Shown here: in pieces, positions 35,192 through 44,433 of the stretch | Numbering within the stretch: the stretch's first letter is position 1 | Layout of the letters: every line of letters begins with the position of its first letter | NCBI GenBank assembly: GCA_017482385.1 | Contig: JAFUNI010000023.1 | Location: 62,001 to 126,000 of the forward strand | Direction: 5' to 3' | DNA: 64,000 nucleotides | Source: Oscillospiraceae bacterium | Lineage (GTDB): Bacteria > Bacillota > Clostridia > Oscillospirales > Oscillospiraceae | Position numbers and translations under genes: made by a program | Notes under the pieces: model-generated | Told to the model about the DNA's origin: nothing | Databases searched by the model: none | What the model saw: the letters and a program-made list of their open reading frames with translations, nothing else

Positions 35192-35220
35192 TTGACAAAG
35201 AAAAAGGCCGATGCTATCAT
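35192..35220 (+). promoter_or_regulatory. Sigma-A promoter of the lysine transporter operon
   Basis: A consensus TTGACA at 35192-35197 and TATCAT at 35215-35220, spacer 17 bp, just before the riboswitch. Confidence 0.8.
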
Positions 35221-35232
35221 TGGCACAAATTG

Positions 35233-35407
35233 AATCGCTTGAGATAGAGGCGCGGGATTCATCAGTACCCACCACAAGGCCAGGCAGCCGTGGCTGGGGA
35301 AAGGGGATACCGCCGAAGTTCGAAATGCATGCCTGTGTATTTCTTGCTGGGCCGTCAGAGAATATCTGCCGGACTGTCACATTAACTTTTGTGGAGCGCT
35401 ATCGATT
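35233..35407 (+). ncRNA. Lysine riboswitch (L box)
   Basis: The conserved core of the lysine aptamer is readable in order: GATAGAGGCGC near 35243, AGTA near 35264, GGGGATACCGCCGAAG near 35301, GCTGGGCCGTC near 35346, ACTGTCA near 35373, and the closing GTGGAGCGCTATC near 35391. GATAG pairs with CTATC to close P1. An intrinsic terminator follows. Lysine binding should stop transcription, so the ABC transporter downstream is predicted to import lysine. About 130 bases separate the aptamer end from the first gene. Confidence 0.88.
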
Positions 35408-35458
35408 ACAGTGAGTATTTTCGTACCTTTTCCGGAGGGGTATTGGTATTTTCTGTTT

Positions 35459-35491
35459 GGATCGCTTGACGAAAGCGATCCAATTTTTATT
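35459..35491 (+). terminator. Riboswitch-controlled intrinsic terminator
   Basis: GGATCGCTT (35459-35467) pairs with AAGCGATCC (35473-35481), followed by AATTTTTATTT. The bases ATCGCTTGA occur both in this left arm and at the 5' side of P1 (35234-35242), so the P1 3' strand could pair with either, a plausible switch (inference). Confidence 0.85.
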
Positions 35492-35538
35492 TGGGCAAAG
35501 CCCGGAAATACCAAACCAAAATGGAAAGGAAAATTGTT

Positions 35539-36477
35539 ATGAGAAGAATTGTGAATTTGAGTATCCTGCTGTTGCTTGTGTGCGCAATGCTGTTTGCCGC
35601 TTGTGATGCAAAGCGAAATGCGGGGAAGATTAACGCTGATGATTACCTGTCCGGTGTTCCTAAGGTTGAGAATCTGACCGAAATGGATACAAGCAAGATC
35701 ATTGGCCTTGAAGACGGCGTTCTGACTGTTGGTATGGAATGCGCCTATGCGCCGTATAACTGGACACAGACCGATGACAGCTACGGTGCTGTTCCTATCT
35801 CCAATGTGGCCGGTTCCTATGCCAATGGCTACGATGTAATGATCGCAAAGCGTATTTGCGAAACCTATGGTTGGGAGCTGGAGATCGTTTCCTCTGCGTG
35901 GGATTCTCTGACACCCGCGGTCCAGTCCAAGACTATGGATGCCAACATTGCCGGTCAGTCTATGACCGCAGACCGTATGGCTGAGGTGAATATGGCTGGC
36001 CCTTACTACTACGCCACCATCGTATGCCTGACCACCAAGGATAGCCCCTACGCTACAGCTAAGTCCATTGCTGACCTGGCCGGTGGCAAGTGTACCTCTC
36101 AGAGCGGTACCATCTGGTATGAATCCTGCTTGCCGCAGATCAAGAATGCTGAGCTGATCGCTCCTGCTGAAACTGCAAACGCAATGATTATGCAGCTGCA
36201 GACCGGTACTGTTGACTTCGTCTGCACGGATCTGCCTACCGCCAAGGGTGCAGTTGCAAAGGATGATAACCTGGTTATTCTTGACTTCTCCGGCACCACC
36301 GGTGATTTCCAGTTTGCCAGCGAACAGGAGCGGGCTGAGAATGTAAATATCGGCATCTCTGTGCTGAAGGGCAATGAGGAATTGACCAACGCTGTCAACC
36401 GGGCACTGTCCATCCTGGATGAAGAAGACTTCAACGCGCTGATGGACTATGCCATCGCTATCCAGCCGGAGCTGTAA
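35539..36477 (+). CDS. Lysine (polar amino acid) ABC transporter substrate-binding lipoprotein
   Basis: A 312-residue solute-binding protein of the family 3 (SBP_bac_3) type. The signal peptide ends in a lipobox LFAAC (Cys at about residue 22). The binding domain starts at about 60 (VLTVGMECAYAPYNW) and includes MTADRMAEVNMAGPYYY. The ATG at 35539 has GAAAGGA 8 bases upstream. It lies behind a lysine riboswitch, so lysine is the predicted ligand; the family alone would only say polar amino acid. Confidence 0.9.
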   Translation: MRRIVNLSILLLLVCAMLFAACDAKRNAGKINADDYLSGVPKVENLTEMDTSKIIGLEDGVLTVGMECAYAPYNWTQTDDSYGAVPISNVAGSYANGYDVMIAKRICETYGWELEIVSSAWDSLTPAVQSKTMDANIAGQSMTADRMAEVNMAGPYYYATIVCLTTKDSPYATAKSIADLAGGKCTSQSGTIWYESCLPQIKNAELIAPAETANAMIMQLQTGTVDFVCTDLPTAKGAVAKDDNLVILDFSGTTGDFQFASEQERAENVNIGISVLKGNEELTNAVNRALSILDEEDFNALMDYAIAIQPEL

Positions 36478-36478
36478 G

Positions 36479-37354
36479 ATGGATATGCTTTTGAAATTGG
36501 TCCAGGATATGGGCCGGTTATGGAGCAAATACGGCGGAATGTATGTGCGAGGAATCGGCAGTACGCTGGTCCTTGCTCTGATTGCCACTTTGCTCGGTTG
36601 TGTCATCGGCTTTGTTTGCGGCGTACTGAATACCATTCCCTATACATCCCGGGATCCGCTGCCTAAGCGATTTGGCTTGAAGGCAATTCGCGTGCTGGTA
36701 CGGGCGTATGTGGAGGTGTTCCGTGGAACACCCATGGTGCTGCAAGCGGTATTTATTTACTACGGACTGCCTTATTTTACCCACAACGCTCTTCGTTTTG
36801 AAAGTGTATGGACAGCGGCAATTCTGATTGTTTCCATCAATACCGGTGCCTATATGGCAGAATCTGTACGGGGTGGCATTATTTCCATTGATCCCGGCCA
36901 GACCGAAGGAGCAAAGGCTATCGGTATGACCCATCTGCAGACGATGACAAAAGTGATCCTGCCCCAAGCCTTGCGCAATATTATGCCGCAGATCGGTAAT
37001 AATTTTATCATCAATGTGAAGGACACTTCCGTGATGTTCATTATCAGCTTTACAGAGCTGTTTGCTGCCCACCGGTACATTGTTGGCGTAAATAATATGT
37101 ATTTTCCTTCGGCGGCCATTGAGATGGTTGCGTACCTGACAATGACCCTGGTAGCATCAATACTGCTGCGTTGGGTAGAGCGGTGGCTGGATGGCCCTGA
37201 TAACTACCAACTGGTACAGGAGGATCCCCTGGTGATGACAGCCGGAACCTACAGCCATCCCAAGCGGGGCAGCAATTATGATGAGCAGAGTAAAGAGTTT
37301 CGGGATCGTGTCAAACAGAGCTTGAAATTCGGAAGAAACAGGGGAGGGCGATAA
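36479..37354 (+). CDS. Lysine (polar amino acid) ABC transporter permease
   Basis: A 291-residue HisM/GlnP-type permease with about five membrane segments and the EAA-type loop [17 protein letters not shown] (about residues 141-157), which contacts the ATPase; FRGTPMVLQ (about 81-89) is a family mark. The long hydrophilic C-terminal tail (about 245-291) is unusual. It starts 2 bases after the binding-protein gene and is followed by the ATPase gene. Confidence 0.92.
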   Translation: MDMLLKLVQDMGRLWSKYGGMYVRGIGSTLVLALIATLLGCVIGFVCGVLNTIPYTSRDPLPKRFGLKAIRVLVRAYVEVFRGTPMVLQAVFIYYGLPYFTHNALRFESVWTAAILIVSINTGAYMAESVRGGIISIDPGQTEGAKAIGMTHLQTMTKVILPQALRNIMPQIGNNFIINVKDTSVMFIISFTELFAAHRYIVGVNNMYFPSAAIEMVAYLTMTLVASILLRWVERWLDGPDNYQLVQEDPLVMTAGTYSHPKRGSNYDEQSKEFRDRVKQSLKFGRNRGGR

Positions 37355-37355
37355 T

Positions 37356-38096
37356 ATGAGTGAAATGCTTTTGGATATTCGCCACCTGTCCAAGTCTTTT
37401 GGCTCTCATGAAGTGTTGCGGGATATCGATTTTACTGTTGCAAAAGGTGAGGTCATTTCGGTTATTGGAGCATCCGGTTCCGGAAAATCCACACTTTTGC
37501 GGTGTATTAACCTGCTGGAAACCCCAAATTCCGGTGAAATTCTGTACCGCGGTCAGAATGTGCTGGGTGGAAGCATGAAGCCCCATACTTACCGCGCCCA
37601 TGTTGGAATGGTGTTCCAATCCTTTAACCTGTTCCACAATATGACTGTGTTGGAAAACTGTATTGTCGGTCAGCAGCAAGTGCTGAAACGGTCAAAGGAG
37701 GAAGCCCGGGAGATGGCTATGGACTACCTTGAGAAGGTAGGAATGACACCCTATATTCATGCCAAACCCCGGCAACTTTCCGGTGGTCAGAAGCAGCGGG
37801 TAGCCATTGCCAGAGCTCTGGCGATGAATCCGGAGGTACTGCTGTTTGATGAACCAACCTCAGCCTTGGATCCGGAAATGGTTGGTGAGGTGCTGAGCGT
37901 AATGCAGGATCTTGCCCGGGAGGGGATGACCATGTTGGTGGTTACCCATGAGATGGCTTTTGCCCGGGATGTGAGCAGCCGTGTAGTATATATGAATGAA
38001 GGTGTCATTTGCGAACAGGGTACACCGGCAGAAATTTTTGGTAATCCGCAAAGAAAAGAAACCCAGGACTTTCTTTCCCGTTTTAGAAATGTGTAA
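37356..38096 (+). CDS. Lysine (polar amino acid) ABC transporter ATPase
   Basis: A 246-residue GlnQ/HisP-type ATPase. Walker [10 protein letters not shown] (about residues 37-45), signature [15 protein letters not shown] (about 139-153), Walker [14 protein letters not shown] (about 162-174) and the H-loop VTHEM are all intact. It completes a full importer with the preceding binding protein and permease. A terminator follows. Confidence 0.94.
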   Translation: MSEMLLDIRHLSKSFGSHEVLRDIDFTVAKGEVISVIGASGSGKSTLLRCINLLETPNSGEILYRGQNVLGGSMKPHTYRAHVGMVFQSFNLFHNMTVLENCIVGQQQVLKRSKEEAREMAMDYLEKVGMTPYIHAKPRQLSGGQKQRVAIARALAMNPEVLLFDEPTSALDPEMVGEVLSVMQDLAREGMTMLVVTHEMAFARDVSSRVVYMNEGVICEQGTPAEIFGNPQRKETQDFLSRFRNV

Positions 38097-38101
38097 GAAA
38101 A

Positions 38102-38137
38102 AGGAACCACCGGGAAAACCGGTGGTTCCTATTTTTT
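38102..38137. terminator. Bidirectional intrinsic terminator, ABC operon / glnN
   Basis: AGGAACCACCGG pairs with CCGGTGGTTCCT around a 5-base loop, then ATTTTTTAA. Confidence 0.9.
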
Positions 38138-40220
38138 AATAGAACAGCAAATCGGAATAGGTGGGATACGGCCAGTAGCTCTTGTCAGTAAGGCTTTCCA
38201 ATATGTCAGCCTGCTCACGGAGGTTCTGCATATCTGTTACAACGGTATCGTGGTAGTAATTCACGATATCCTCCTTGCCTTCCGGAATGTGCTCCAGATC
38301 CTCACGGAGCTTCTCACAGCACAGGTACAGCTTATCCGTAGTATCGGAAAGCTTTCTTGCAATGGAATCTTCGGCCTTGCTGGGAATACGCAATTCCTTC
38401 TTGGCGAGGATTCCCTGGCACAGGTCCTTGGCATAACGGACCGCAGCCGGCAATATCTGATGGAGTGTCATATCCAGGCAGGTCTTTGCTTCAATGTTAA
38501 TGATTTTGCGATAAGCGTCCAGATAGATCTCGTATCTTGCCCGGAATTCATCTTCTGTATAAATGCCGTGGCTGGTGACGAGATCAATGTTCTTCTGACT
38601 AATGTAGGTGGGTAGGCACTGGGCGGTGGAGGGATAATTGCTCAGACCACGGCGGGCTGCCTCTTCTTTCCATTCCTCGCTGTATCCGTTGCCGCCGAAG
38701 ATGATCCGCTGATGCTCTGTAAAGGTGCGGCAGACCAGCTTTTGCAGGGCGGAGTCGAAGTCGTCAGCCTGCTCCAGCTCATCGGCAAATTTACCCAATT
38801 CCTCAGCCATAATGGTGTTCAGAGCAATGTTAGGGCCAGCAATGGACAGAGAAGATCCCAGCATACGGAACTCGAACTTGTTACCGGTGAAAGCCAGGGG
38901 AGAGGTGCGGTTCCGGTCGGTGGTGTCCTTGGGGATTGCAGGCAGAACGTCCACACCGATTCGCATAACACTCTTCTCAGGGTCGGTATAGTTGGTGCCG
39001 TTGATGATGGAGTTTACAACAGCATTCAGCTCGTCACCCAGGAAGATGGAAATGATAGCGGGGGGAGCTTCGTGTGAACCCAAACGGTGGTCGTTGCCGG
39101 CGGAAGCCACAGTGCAGCGCAGGAAGTCCTGGTACTCGTCAATGCCCTTGATAAAGGCCGCCAGGAACACCAGGAAGCGGGCGTTTTGCCGGGGGGTCTT
39201 ACCGGGGCTAAACAGGTTGTGACCGGTGTCGGTGGCTAAAGACCAGTTGTTGTGCTTACCGGAGCCATTCACACCAGCAAAAGGCTTTTCGTGCAACAAG
39301 CACACTAAATTATGTTTGGCAGCGCACTTCTTCATAACCATCATGATCAGCTGGTTGGCGTCGCAGGCGCTGTTGGCATCGGTGTAAATGGGTGCGATCT
39401 CGTGCTGACAGGGAGCGGTTTCGTTGTGCTTGGTCTTGGACAGAATACCCAGCCGCCAAAGCTGCTCATCCAGGTCGCGCATAAACTTGGAAACCCGGGT
39501 ACGGATGGTGCCGAAATAATGGTCATCCAATTCCTGACCCTTGGGGGGCAGCGCACCAAAGAGGGTTCGACCGGTCAGTCGCAGGTCTTCTCTTTGGGCA
39601 TACATATCCTTAGGTAACAGGAAATACTCCTGCTCAGCACCTACGCAGGTCACTACACGCTTGGTCTCTGTGTCACCAAACAGACGCATAATGCGCATAG
39701 CTTCTCTGGAAACTTCGTCAATGGAGCGGAGCAGCGGGGTCTTCATATCCAACGCTGCGCCGGTGAATGAGAAGAAGCAGGTGGGAATGTACAAGCTGCC
39801 GTCTTTCACAAAAGCGAAGGCAGTGGGATCCCAGGCAGTATAGCCTCTTGCCTCAAAGGTAGCCCGCAGACCGCCGGAGGGGAAGGAGGAGGCATCCGGT
39901 TCGCCACGAACCAAAGATTTGCCGTTAAAGTCCATAATTACTCGACCGTCATCAGTGGGCGCGATGAAGGAATCGTGCTTTTCAGCGGTAATGCCGGTCA
40001 TAGGCTGGAACCAGTGGGTATAGTGGGTTGCGCCCTTTTCAATGGCCCAATCCTTCATTGCCTCGGCAATCTCGTTGGCAACAGACAGCTCCAGGGGGGT
40101 GCTGTTTTGGATGCATTGCTTCCAGGCATTATATATATCTGGGTGAAGGCGTTGCTTCATCACGGCCTCATTAAAAACGTCGCTGGCAAAAATCTCAGGA
40201 ACATTCAAATTGTGACTCAT
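38136..40220 (-). CDS. glnN: Glutamine synthetase type III
   Basis: A 694-residue GSIII enzyme, the long form found in Bacteroides and Clostridia. Family features are FPSGGLRATFEARGYTAWDP (about residues 92-111), GAEQEYFL (about 195-202), NGSGKHNNWS (about 320-329) and a long helical C-terminus. It makes glutamine from glutamate and ammonia. It has its own promoter and stands between a lysine importer and an aminotransferase gene in a nitrogen-related stretch. Confidence 0.96.
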   Translation of the reverse strand: MSHNLNVPEIFASDVFNEAVMKQRLHPDIYNAWKQCIQNSTPLELSVANEIAEAMKDWAIEKGATHYTHWFQPMTGITAEKHDSFIAPTDDGRVIMDFNGKSLVRGEPDASSFPSGGLRATFEARGYTAWDPTAFAFVKDGSLYIPTCFFSFTGAALDMKTPLLRSIDEVSREAMRIMRLFGDTETKRVVTCVGAEQEYFLLPKDMYAQREDLRLTGRTLFGALPPKGQELDDHYFGTIRTRVSKFMRDLDEQLWRLGILSKTKHNETAPCQHEIAPIYTDANSACDANQLIMMVMKKCAAKHNLVCLLHEKPFAGVNGSGKHNNWSLATDTGHNLFSPGKTPRQNARFLVFLAAFIKGIDEYQDFLRCTVASAGNDHRLGSHEAPPAIISIFLGDELNAVVNSIINGTNYTDPEKSVMRIGVDVLPAIPKDTTDRNRTSPLAFTGNKFEFRMLGSSLSIAGPNIALNTIMAEELGKFADELEQADDFDSALQKLVCRTFTEHQRIIFGGNGYSEEWKEEAARRGLSNYPSTAQCLPTYISQKNIDLVTSHGIYTEDEFRARYEIYLDAYRKIINIEAKTCLDMTLHQILPAAVRYAKDLCQGILAKKELRIPSKAEDSIARKLSDTTDKLYLCCEKLREDLEHIPEGKEDIVNYYHDTVVTDMQNLREQADILESLTDKSYWPYPTYSDLLFY

Positions 40221-40256
40221 TTTTGGCGCATCCTTTCAAATTGATACTTACAATAA

Positions 40257-40285
40257 ATTTTATTCTAAATTCTGTAAAATTGCAA
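40257..40285 (-). promoter_or_regulatory. Sigma-A promoter of glnN
   Basis: Minus strand: TTGCAA (40285-40280) and TAAAAT (40262-40257), spacer 17 bp. Confidence 0.65.
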
Positions 40286-40375
40286 GGGATAAATGTGTAT
40301 AAATTTAAAGCTGAACAGTAAATTCCCTTGTTCAATGAATACAAATTGGGGAAATGAAATTTTCTTTCTCACAGC

Positions 40376-40404
40376 TTGCAATTTTGGCAAAAAAGGTGTA
40401 TAGT
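40376..40404 (+). promoter_or_regulatory. Sigma-A promoter of the aminotransferase gene
   Basis: TTGCAA at 40376-40381 and TATAGT at 40399-40404, spacer 17 bp. Confidence 0.7.
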
Positions 40405-40442
40405 ATTCTTTATATAAAATAGTTGTAAAAGGAGAGATAATT

Positions 40443-41714
40443 ATGTCGTACATAACCATGACAAAGGACGAGTTGCAGAGGGAATATGCTCTGCAAACAG
40501 AGCGTTTTGATGCTTGCAAGGCGCAGAACTTGAAGCTGAATATGGCCCGGGGTAAGCCGGGTGCTGACCAACTTGACCTTATTAGCGATATACTGGGTTG
40601 TTTTGTTGACCCCAAGGAGTGCTTTACTGACGGTATTGATGCCAGAAACTACGGTGAATTGGCAGGCCTGCCTGTTGCCCGTGCTTATTGGGCAGATGTG
40701 CTGGGCTGTAAGGCTTCCCAGACCTTCCTGGGTGGTTCTTCCAGCTTGACCTTGATGCATGATGTAATCGCAAAGGCCTTTTCTCATGGCCTGCTCCACA
40801 GCGAGCGTCCCTGGTGCAAAGAGGATGTTGTGAAGTTCCTTTGCCCCAGCCCCGGTTATGACCGTCATTTCCGCATTACCGAGTTTTTTGGTGCGGAGCT
40901 GATCACTGTACCTATGACTGCTACCGGCCCTAATATGGATGTGGTAGAGGAGTTGATAAAAGATCCTCAGGTCAAGGGTATTTGGTGTGTGCCCAAGTAT
41001 TCCAATCCCGATGGCATCATTTACTCCGATGAAACCATCCGCCGCTTTGCAAACTTGAAGCCTGCCGCTCCCGACTTTACCATTATGTGGGATAACGCTT
41101 ACTGCGTCCACGAGTTTGACGGTGAATTTGTGCCTTTTGCAGATATCATTTCTCTGTGCGAAGAGGCAGGCAACCCGGATATGGTCTTTGAGTTTGCATC
41201 GACTTCCAAAATTACGTTCCCCGGCGCCGGTATTTCCGTAATGGCATCTTCCGAGGCTAATATTGCTTATTTTACCAAGATGTTTGGCGTGCAGATGATC
41301 TCTCACGATAAAATCAACCAGCTGCGCCATGTGAAATATTTGAAGGATAAGGCCCATACCCTGGAAATTATGAAGAAGCACGCATCCGTTTTGGGCCCGA
41401 AGTTCCGCGCTGTTGCAGAAATTCTGGATAAGGAGATCACACCCTGCGGCTTTGCCAACTGGAATACTCCCAAGGGCGGCTACTTTGTAAGTCTGAATAC
41501 TATGGAAGGTACTGCTACCCGCGCTTTGGCACTGTGCGAAGAAGCCGGTGTGGTTATGACCCCTGCGGGCGCAACCTTCCCATATGGCAAAGAGCCTGCT
41601 GACAGCAATATCCGTATTGCGCCCAGCCTGCCTCCTGTTGCAGAACTGGAGAAGGCAATGGAAGTGTTCTGCATCTGCTTGAAGATTGCAGCTTTGGAAA
41701 AACTGCTGAAGTAA
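40443..41714 (+). CDS. Aspartate-type aminotransferase (class I, Asp_aminotransf subfamily)
   Basis: A 423-residue PLP aminotransferase of the PF12897-like group, which includes aspartate aminotransferases of subgroup Ic. NMARGKPGADQLDL (about residues 32-45), MWDNAYCVHEFDG holding the PLP Asp and Tyr (about 218-230), and FASTSKITFPGAG with the PLP lysine (about 253-265) are visible. It probably interconverts aspartate/glutamate and oxo-acids. A LUD-domain gene follows after 10 bases. Confidence 0.87.
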   Translation: MSYITMTKDELQREYALQTERFDACKAQNLKLNMARGKPGADQLDLISDILGCFVDPKECFTDGIDARNYGELAGLPVARAYWADVLGCKASQTFLGGSSSLTLMHDVIAKAFSHGLLHSERPWCKEDVVKFLCPSPGYDRHFRITEFFGAELITVPMTATGPNMDVVEELIKDPQVKGIWCVPKYSNPDGIIYSDETIRRFANLKPAAPDFTIMWDNAYCVHEFDGEFVPFADIISLCEEAGNPDMVFEFASTSKITFPGAGISVMASSEANIAYFTKMFGVQMISHDKINQLRHVKYLKDKAHTLEIMKKHASVLGPKFRAVAEILDKEITPCGFANWNTPKGGYFVSLNTMEGTATRALALCEEAGVVMTPAGATFPYGKEPADSNIRIAPSLPPVAELEKAMEVFCICLKIAALEKLLK

Positions 41715-41724
41715 GGAGTTCCCT

Positions 41725-42363
41725 ATGGAAACTGCTAAGAAGCTGTATTACAGCAAACGCGGCGAAGTTCTGGTTAAAAACTTGAAGAAACGCCATTTTG
41801 ATGCTGTGTACTGCGATACAAAAGAGGATGCCCTAAAGCAAGCCATTGCCTGGATCCCAGAGGGATCTACCGTTGGTTGGGGCGGTGCTACCTCTGCCCA
41901 GCAAATCGGTTTGATGGCGGCACTGAATGCAGGTAACTATCATACGCTTGACCGGGATCAATGTGAAACCGCCCAGGAGCGTGAGAAGATCGCAAAGGAT
42001 TGCCTTTCTGCGGATGTGTTCATCACCGGAGCTAATGCAATCAGTATGGACGGCCAAATGGTGAATATTGACGGTAACGGCAACAGAGTTGCAGCCATCA
42101 TCTATGGTCCTGGTTCTGTGGTAGTGATTGCCGGTATGAACAAGGTAACTGATGATCTGGAAGGCGCAATCACCCGGGCAAGAACTGTGGCAGCGCCAAT
42201 CAATCAGCAGCGCTTTGGTTTAAACAATCCTTGCACTGTCACCGGTAGCTGCGCGGATTGCAAGTCTGAAACCTGTATTTGTAACCATATTGTCGTTACC
42301 CGCCATTGTCGCCCTGTGGGCCGGATTAAGTTTATCCTGGTGGGTGAGGAACTGGGATTCTAA
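41725..42363 (+). CDS. LUD-domain protein (LutC/YkgG-like)
   Basis: A 212-residue protein with an LUD domain. GSTVGWGGATSAQQIGL (about residues 50-66), FITGANAISMDGQMVNIDGNG (about 97-117) and several C-terminal cysteines (CTVTGSCADCKSETCIC) are typical of the lactate-utilisation-like group. Partner genes lutA and lutB are absent, so a lactate role is not supported here. Probably cotranscribed with the aminotransferase. Confidence 0.82.
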   Translation: METAKKLYYSKRGEVLVKNLKKRHFDAVYCDTKEDALKQAIAWIPEGSTVGWGGATSAQQIGLMAALNAGNYHTLDRDQCETAQEREKIAKDCLSADVFITGANAISMDGQMVNIDGNGNRVAAIIYGPGSVVVIAGMNKVTDDLEGAITRARTVAAPINQQRFGLNNPCTVTGSCADCKSETCICNHIVVTRHCRPVGRIKFILVGEELGF

Positions 42364-42368
42364 CTCAC

Positions 42369-42397
42369 TTGACTTTAGGTGCATAATCCCGTATCAT
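42369..42397 (+). promoter_or_regulatory. Sigma-A promoter of kamA
   Basis: TTGACT at 42369-42374 and TATCAT at 42392-42397, spacer 17 bp. Confidence 0.7.
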
Positions 42398-42431
42398 TTT
42401 AGTAAAAGATTTAGCCTTGGAGGAGCCAATT

Positions 42432-43676
42432 ATGATAACGCCCAACGGCTTGTTTGCGGATATTCCTGCGCAGCAGTGGAACGACTGGACCTGGCAGGCA
42501 AAGAACCGCATTACCACATTGCAAGACCTTAAAAAATATATTACACTTACTCCGGAAGAGGAGCATGGTATTGAAAAATGCCTTGCGACCTTCCGTATGG
42601 CTGTGACCCCATATTATCTGTCCCTTATGGATTTGAATGATCCGGAGGATCCTATCCGTAAGCAGGCGATTCCTTCTGCAGATGAACTGTACTTTGCACC
42701 GGAAGAGTCTGCGGATTCCCTCCACGAAGATACGGACTCGCCGGTAAAGGGCTTAACGCACCGATATCCGGACAGAGTGCTGTTTCTGCTCACTGACCGC
42801 TGCGCGTCCTATTGCCGCCATTGTACCCGCCGCCGTTTGGTGGGTCAGACGGATAATTCTATGCCCAAAGAGCAGATCGATGCCTGCATCGAGTATATCC
42901 GTAACCATCCTGAGGTCCGTGATGTTCTGCTTTCCGGCGGCGATGTATTTATGCAGAGTGATGAGATGTTGGAGTATGTGATTTCTTCTTTGCGGGAGAT
43001 CCCCCATGTGGAGATCATCCGACTGGGTACCCGTGTCCCTGTGGTGATGCCCCAGCGTATTACACAGGACCTCTGCGATATGCTGAAGAAATACCATCCC
43101 ATTTGGGTCAATGTCCACTTTAATCACCCCAATGAGATCACCCCTGAGTCGGCCGCAGCCTGTGCAAGACTCGCCGATGCAGGCATTCCTTTGGGCAACC
43201 AAAGTGTTCTTTTGGCCGGTGTGAACGACTGTGTCCATGTGATGCGGAAACTGGTCAATGATTTGGTAAAGATCCGTGTGCGTCCTTATTATATCTATGT
43301 TTGCGACTTGAGCCTGGGCCTGTCTCACTTCCGCACCCCTGTCAGCAAGGGTATTGAGATCATCGAGGGTCTCCGTGGCCACACCAGCGGTTACTGCATT
43401 CCTACCTTTGTGGTGGATGCCCCCGGCGGTGGCGGTAAAGTGCCTGTGATGCCGAACTATGTTCTCAGCCAAACACCCCGCAAGGTGATCCTGCGGAACT
43501 TTGAGGGCGTGATCACGACCTTCACCGAGCCGGAGCACTACGAATCCAAGTGCAATTGCCCCGTATGCAGAGGAGAAAAAGAAAACATCCTCACCGGTGT
43601 AGCAGCGTTAGAACAGGGTAAAGCCCTAAGCTTTGAGCCTGCTGACCTGCCTCGCAAGAAGCGTTTCCAAAAGTAA
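42432..43676 (+). CDS. kamA: L-lysine 2,3-aminomutase
   Basis: A 414-residue radical-SAM, PLP-dependent aminomutase turning L-lysine into beta-lysine. The iron-sulfur motif is CASYCRHCTRRR (about residues 123-134); DAPGGGGKVPVMPNY (about 328-342) holds the PLP lysine, and CNCPVC (about 373-378) the zinc ligands. GGAGG precedes the ATG at 42432. No other gene of lysine fermentation (kamDE, kdd, kce) and no ablB acetyltransferase is in the window, so the fate of beta-lysine is open. Confidence 0.93.
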   Translation: MITPNGLFADIPAQQWNDWTWQAKNRITTLQDLKKYITLTPEEEHGIEKCLATFRMAVTPYYLSLMDLNDPEDPIRKQAIPSADELYFAPEESADSLHEDTDSPVKGLTHRYPDRVLFLLTDRCASYCRHCTRRRLVGQTDNSMPKEQIDACIEYIRNHPEVRDVLLSGGDVFMQSDEMLEYVISSLREIPHVEIIRLGTRVPVVMPQRITQDLCDMLKKYHPIWVNVHFNHPNEITPESAAACARLADAGIPLGNQSVLLAGVNDCVHVMRKLVNDLVKIRVRPYYIYVCDLSLGLSHFRTPVSKGIEIIEGLRGHTSGYCIPTFVVDAPGGGGKVPVMPNYVLSQTPRKVILRNFEGVITTFTEPEHYESKCNCPVCRGEKENILTGVAALEQGKALSFEPADLPRKKRFQK

Positions 43677-43686
43677 TAAATAGTAG

Positions 43687-43712
43687 GAGCCACCCGCAGG
43701 GTGGCTCTTTTT
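43687..43712. terminator. Bidirectional intrinsic terminator, kamA / GatD-like gene
   Basis: GAGCCACCC pairs with GGGTGGCTC around GCA, then TTTTTATTA. Confidence 0.88.
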
Positions 43713-43713
43713 A

Positions 43714-44433
43714 TTATTTTTTCGGTTTTTCGTTTATGAATTTTAAGGTGGCATCAAAGGAGGCTTTTGCAATAGGGTAGCAGCCTTCTGCGGAAATCTC
43801 CACACCCTTAGACTGCATAATACCCTTTAAGATATATTCGCCAAACCAGGGGTTTTTCACAAATAACGGGCCTAAGCAGTTGGTATAAATCAGGTTTTTA
43901 TACCTTGCGCCCTCAGCACCGGTGTTGTTATTGCCCATGCCGTAAACAGTTGTGCCCAGAGGTTGCTTGGCATCCACATCAGCCATTTGAATCTGAGAGC
44001 CGGCAAGTTCCATGTCGGTATCATTTAGTCTGAAGTGCAGGTCATCGCCCCACACATACTTTCGCTCCGTGGCATCCATATCCAAATAGCCCAGGCCGTT
44101 TATAACGCTGCCGTCTTCCCGGGTGATGGTCTTGCCGAACATCAGACCGGTCGTTCCCAACGCCAACACATAGCCGCCTTTTTCCAAATATTCACACAGG
44201 GCGCTTGCCTGCAGAGCAGGGATCAAATGCCGGAACATTGTGATTTCACCGGGCAGGAAGAATAGTAAATCCAATTCCTCAAAAGGAATAGGGTCGTCAA
44301 AATCCTCAATGCGCTTGACTTCCACTTCGATGCCAAGCTGCTTGCCGATGGCCACAAGAGCCTGCACACTGCCCCGTTCGCCGTGGAGGTTTAACAGGTT
44401 GGGGTACATCCAGCCAACTGTGATCTTATCCAT
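43714..44433 (-). CDS. GatD-like glutamine amidotransferase lacking catalytic residues
   Basis: A 239-residue protein whose overall fold and context match GatD, the glutaminase half of the MurT/GatD enzyme that amidates lipid II. MYPNLLNLHGERGSV and GMGNNNTGAEGARYKN are GatD-like. The nucleophile elbow that normally reads ICGGYQ is here LGTTGL (Gly93 in place of Cys), and the usual LHGPLL reads CLGPLF (Leu187 in place of His). The GFENH-like glutamine site is also changed (GSQIQ). It should therefore not hydrolyse glutamine. It overlaps the MurT-like gene by 8 bases. Confidence 0.82.
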   Translation of the reverse strand: MDKITVGWMYPNLLNLHGERGSVQALVAIGKQLGIEVEVKRIEDFDDPIPFEELDLLFFLPGEITMFRHLIPALQASALCEYLEKGGYVLALGTTGLMFGKTITREDGSVINGLGYLDMDATERKYVWGDDLHFRLNDTDMELAGSQIQMADVDAKQPLGTTVYGMGNNNTGAEGARYKNLIYTNCLGPLFVKNPWFGEYILKGIMQSKGVEISAEGCYPIAKASFDATLKFINEKPKK

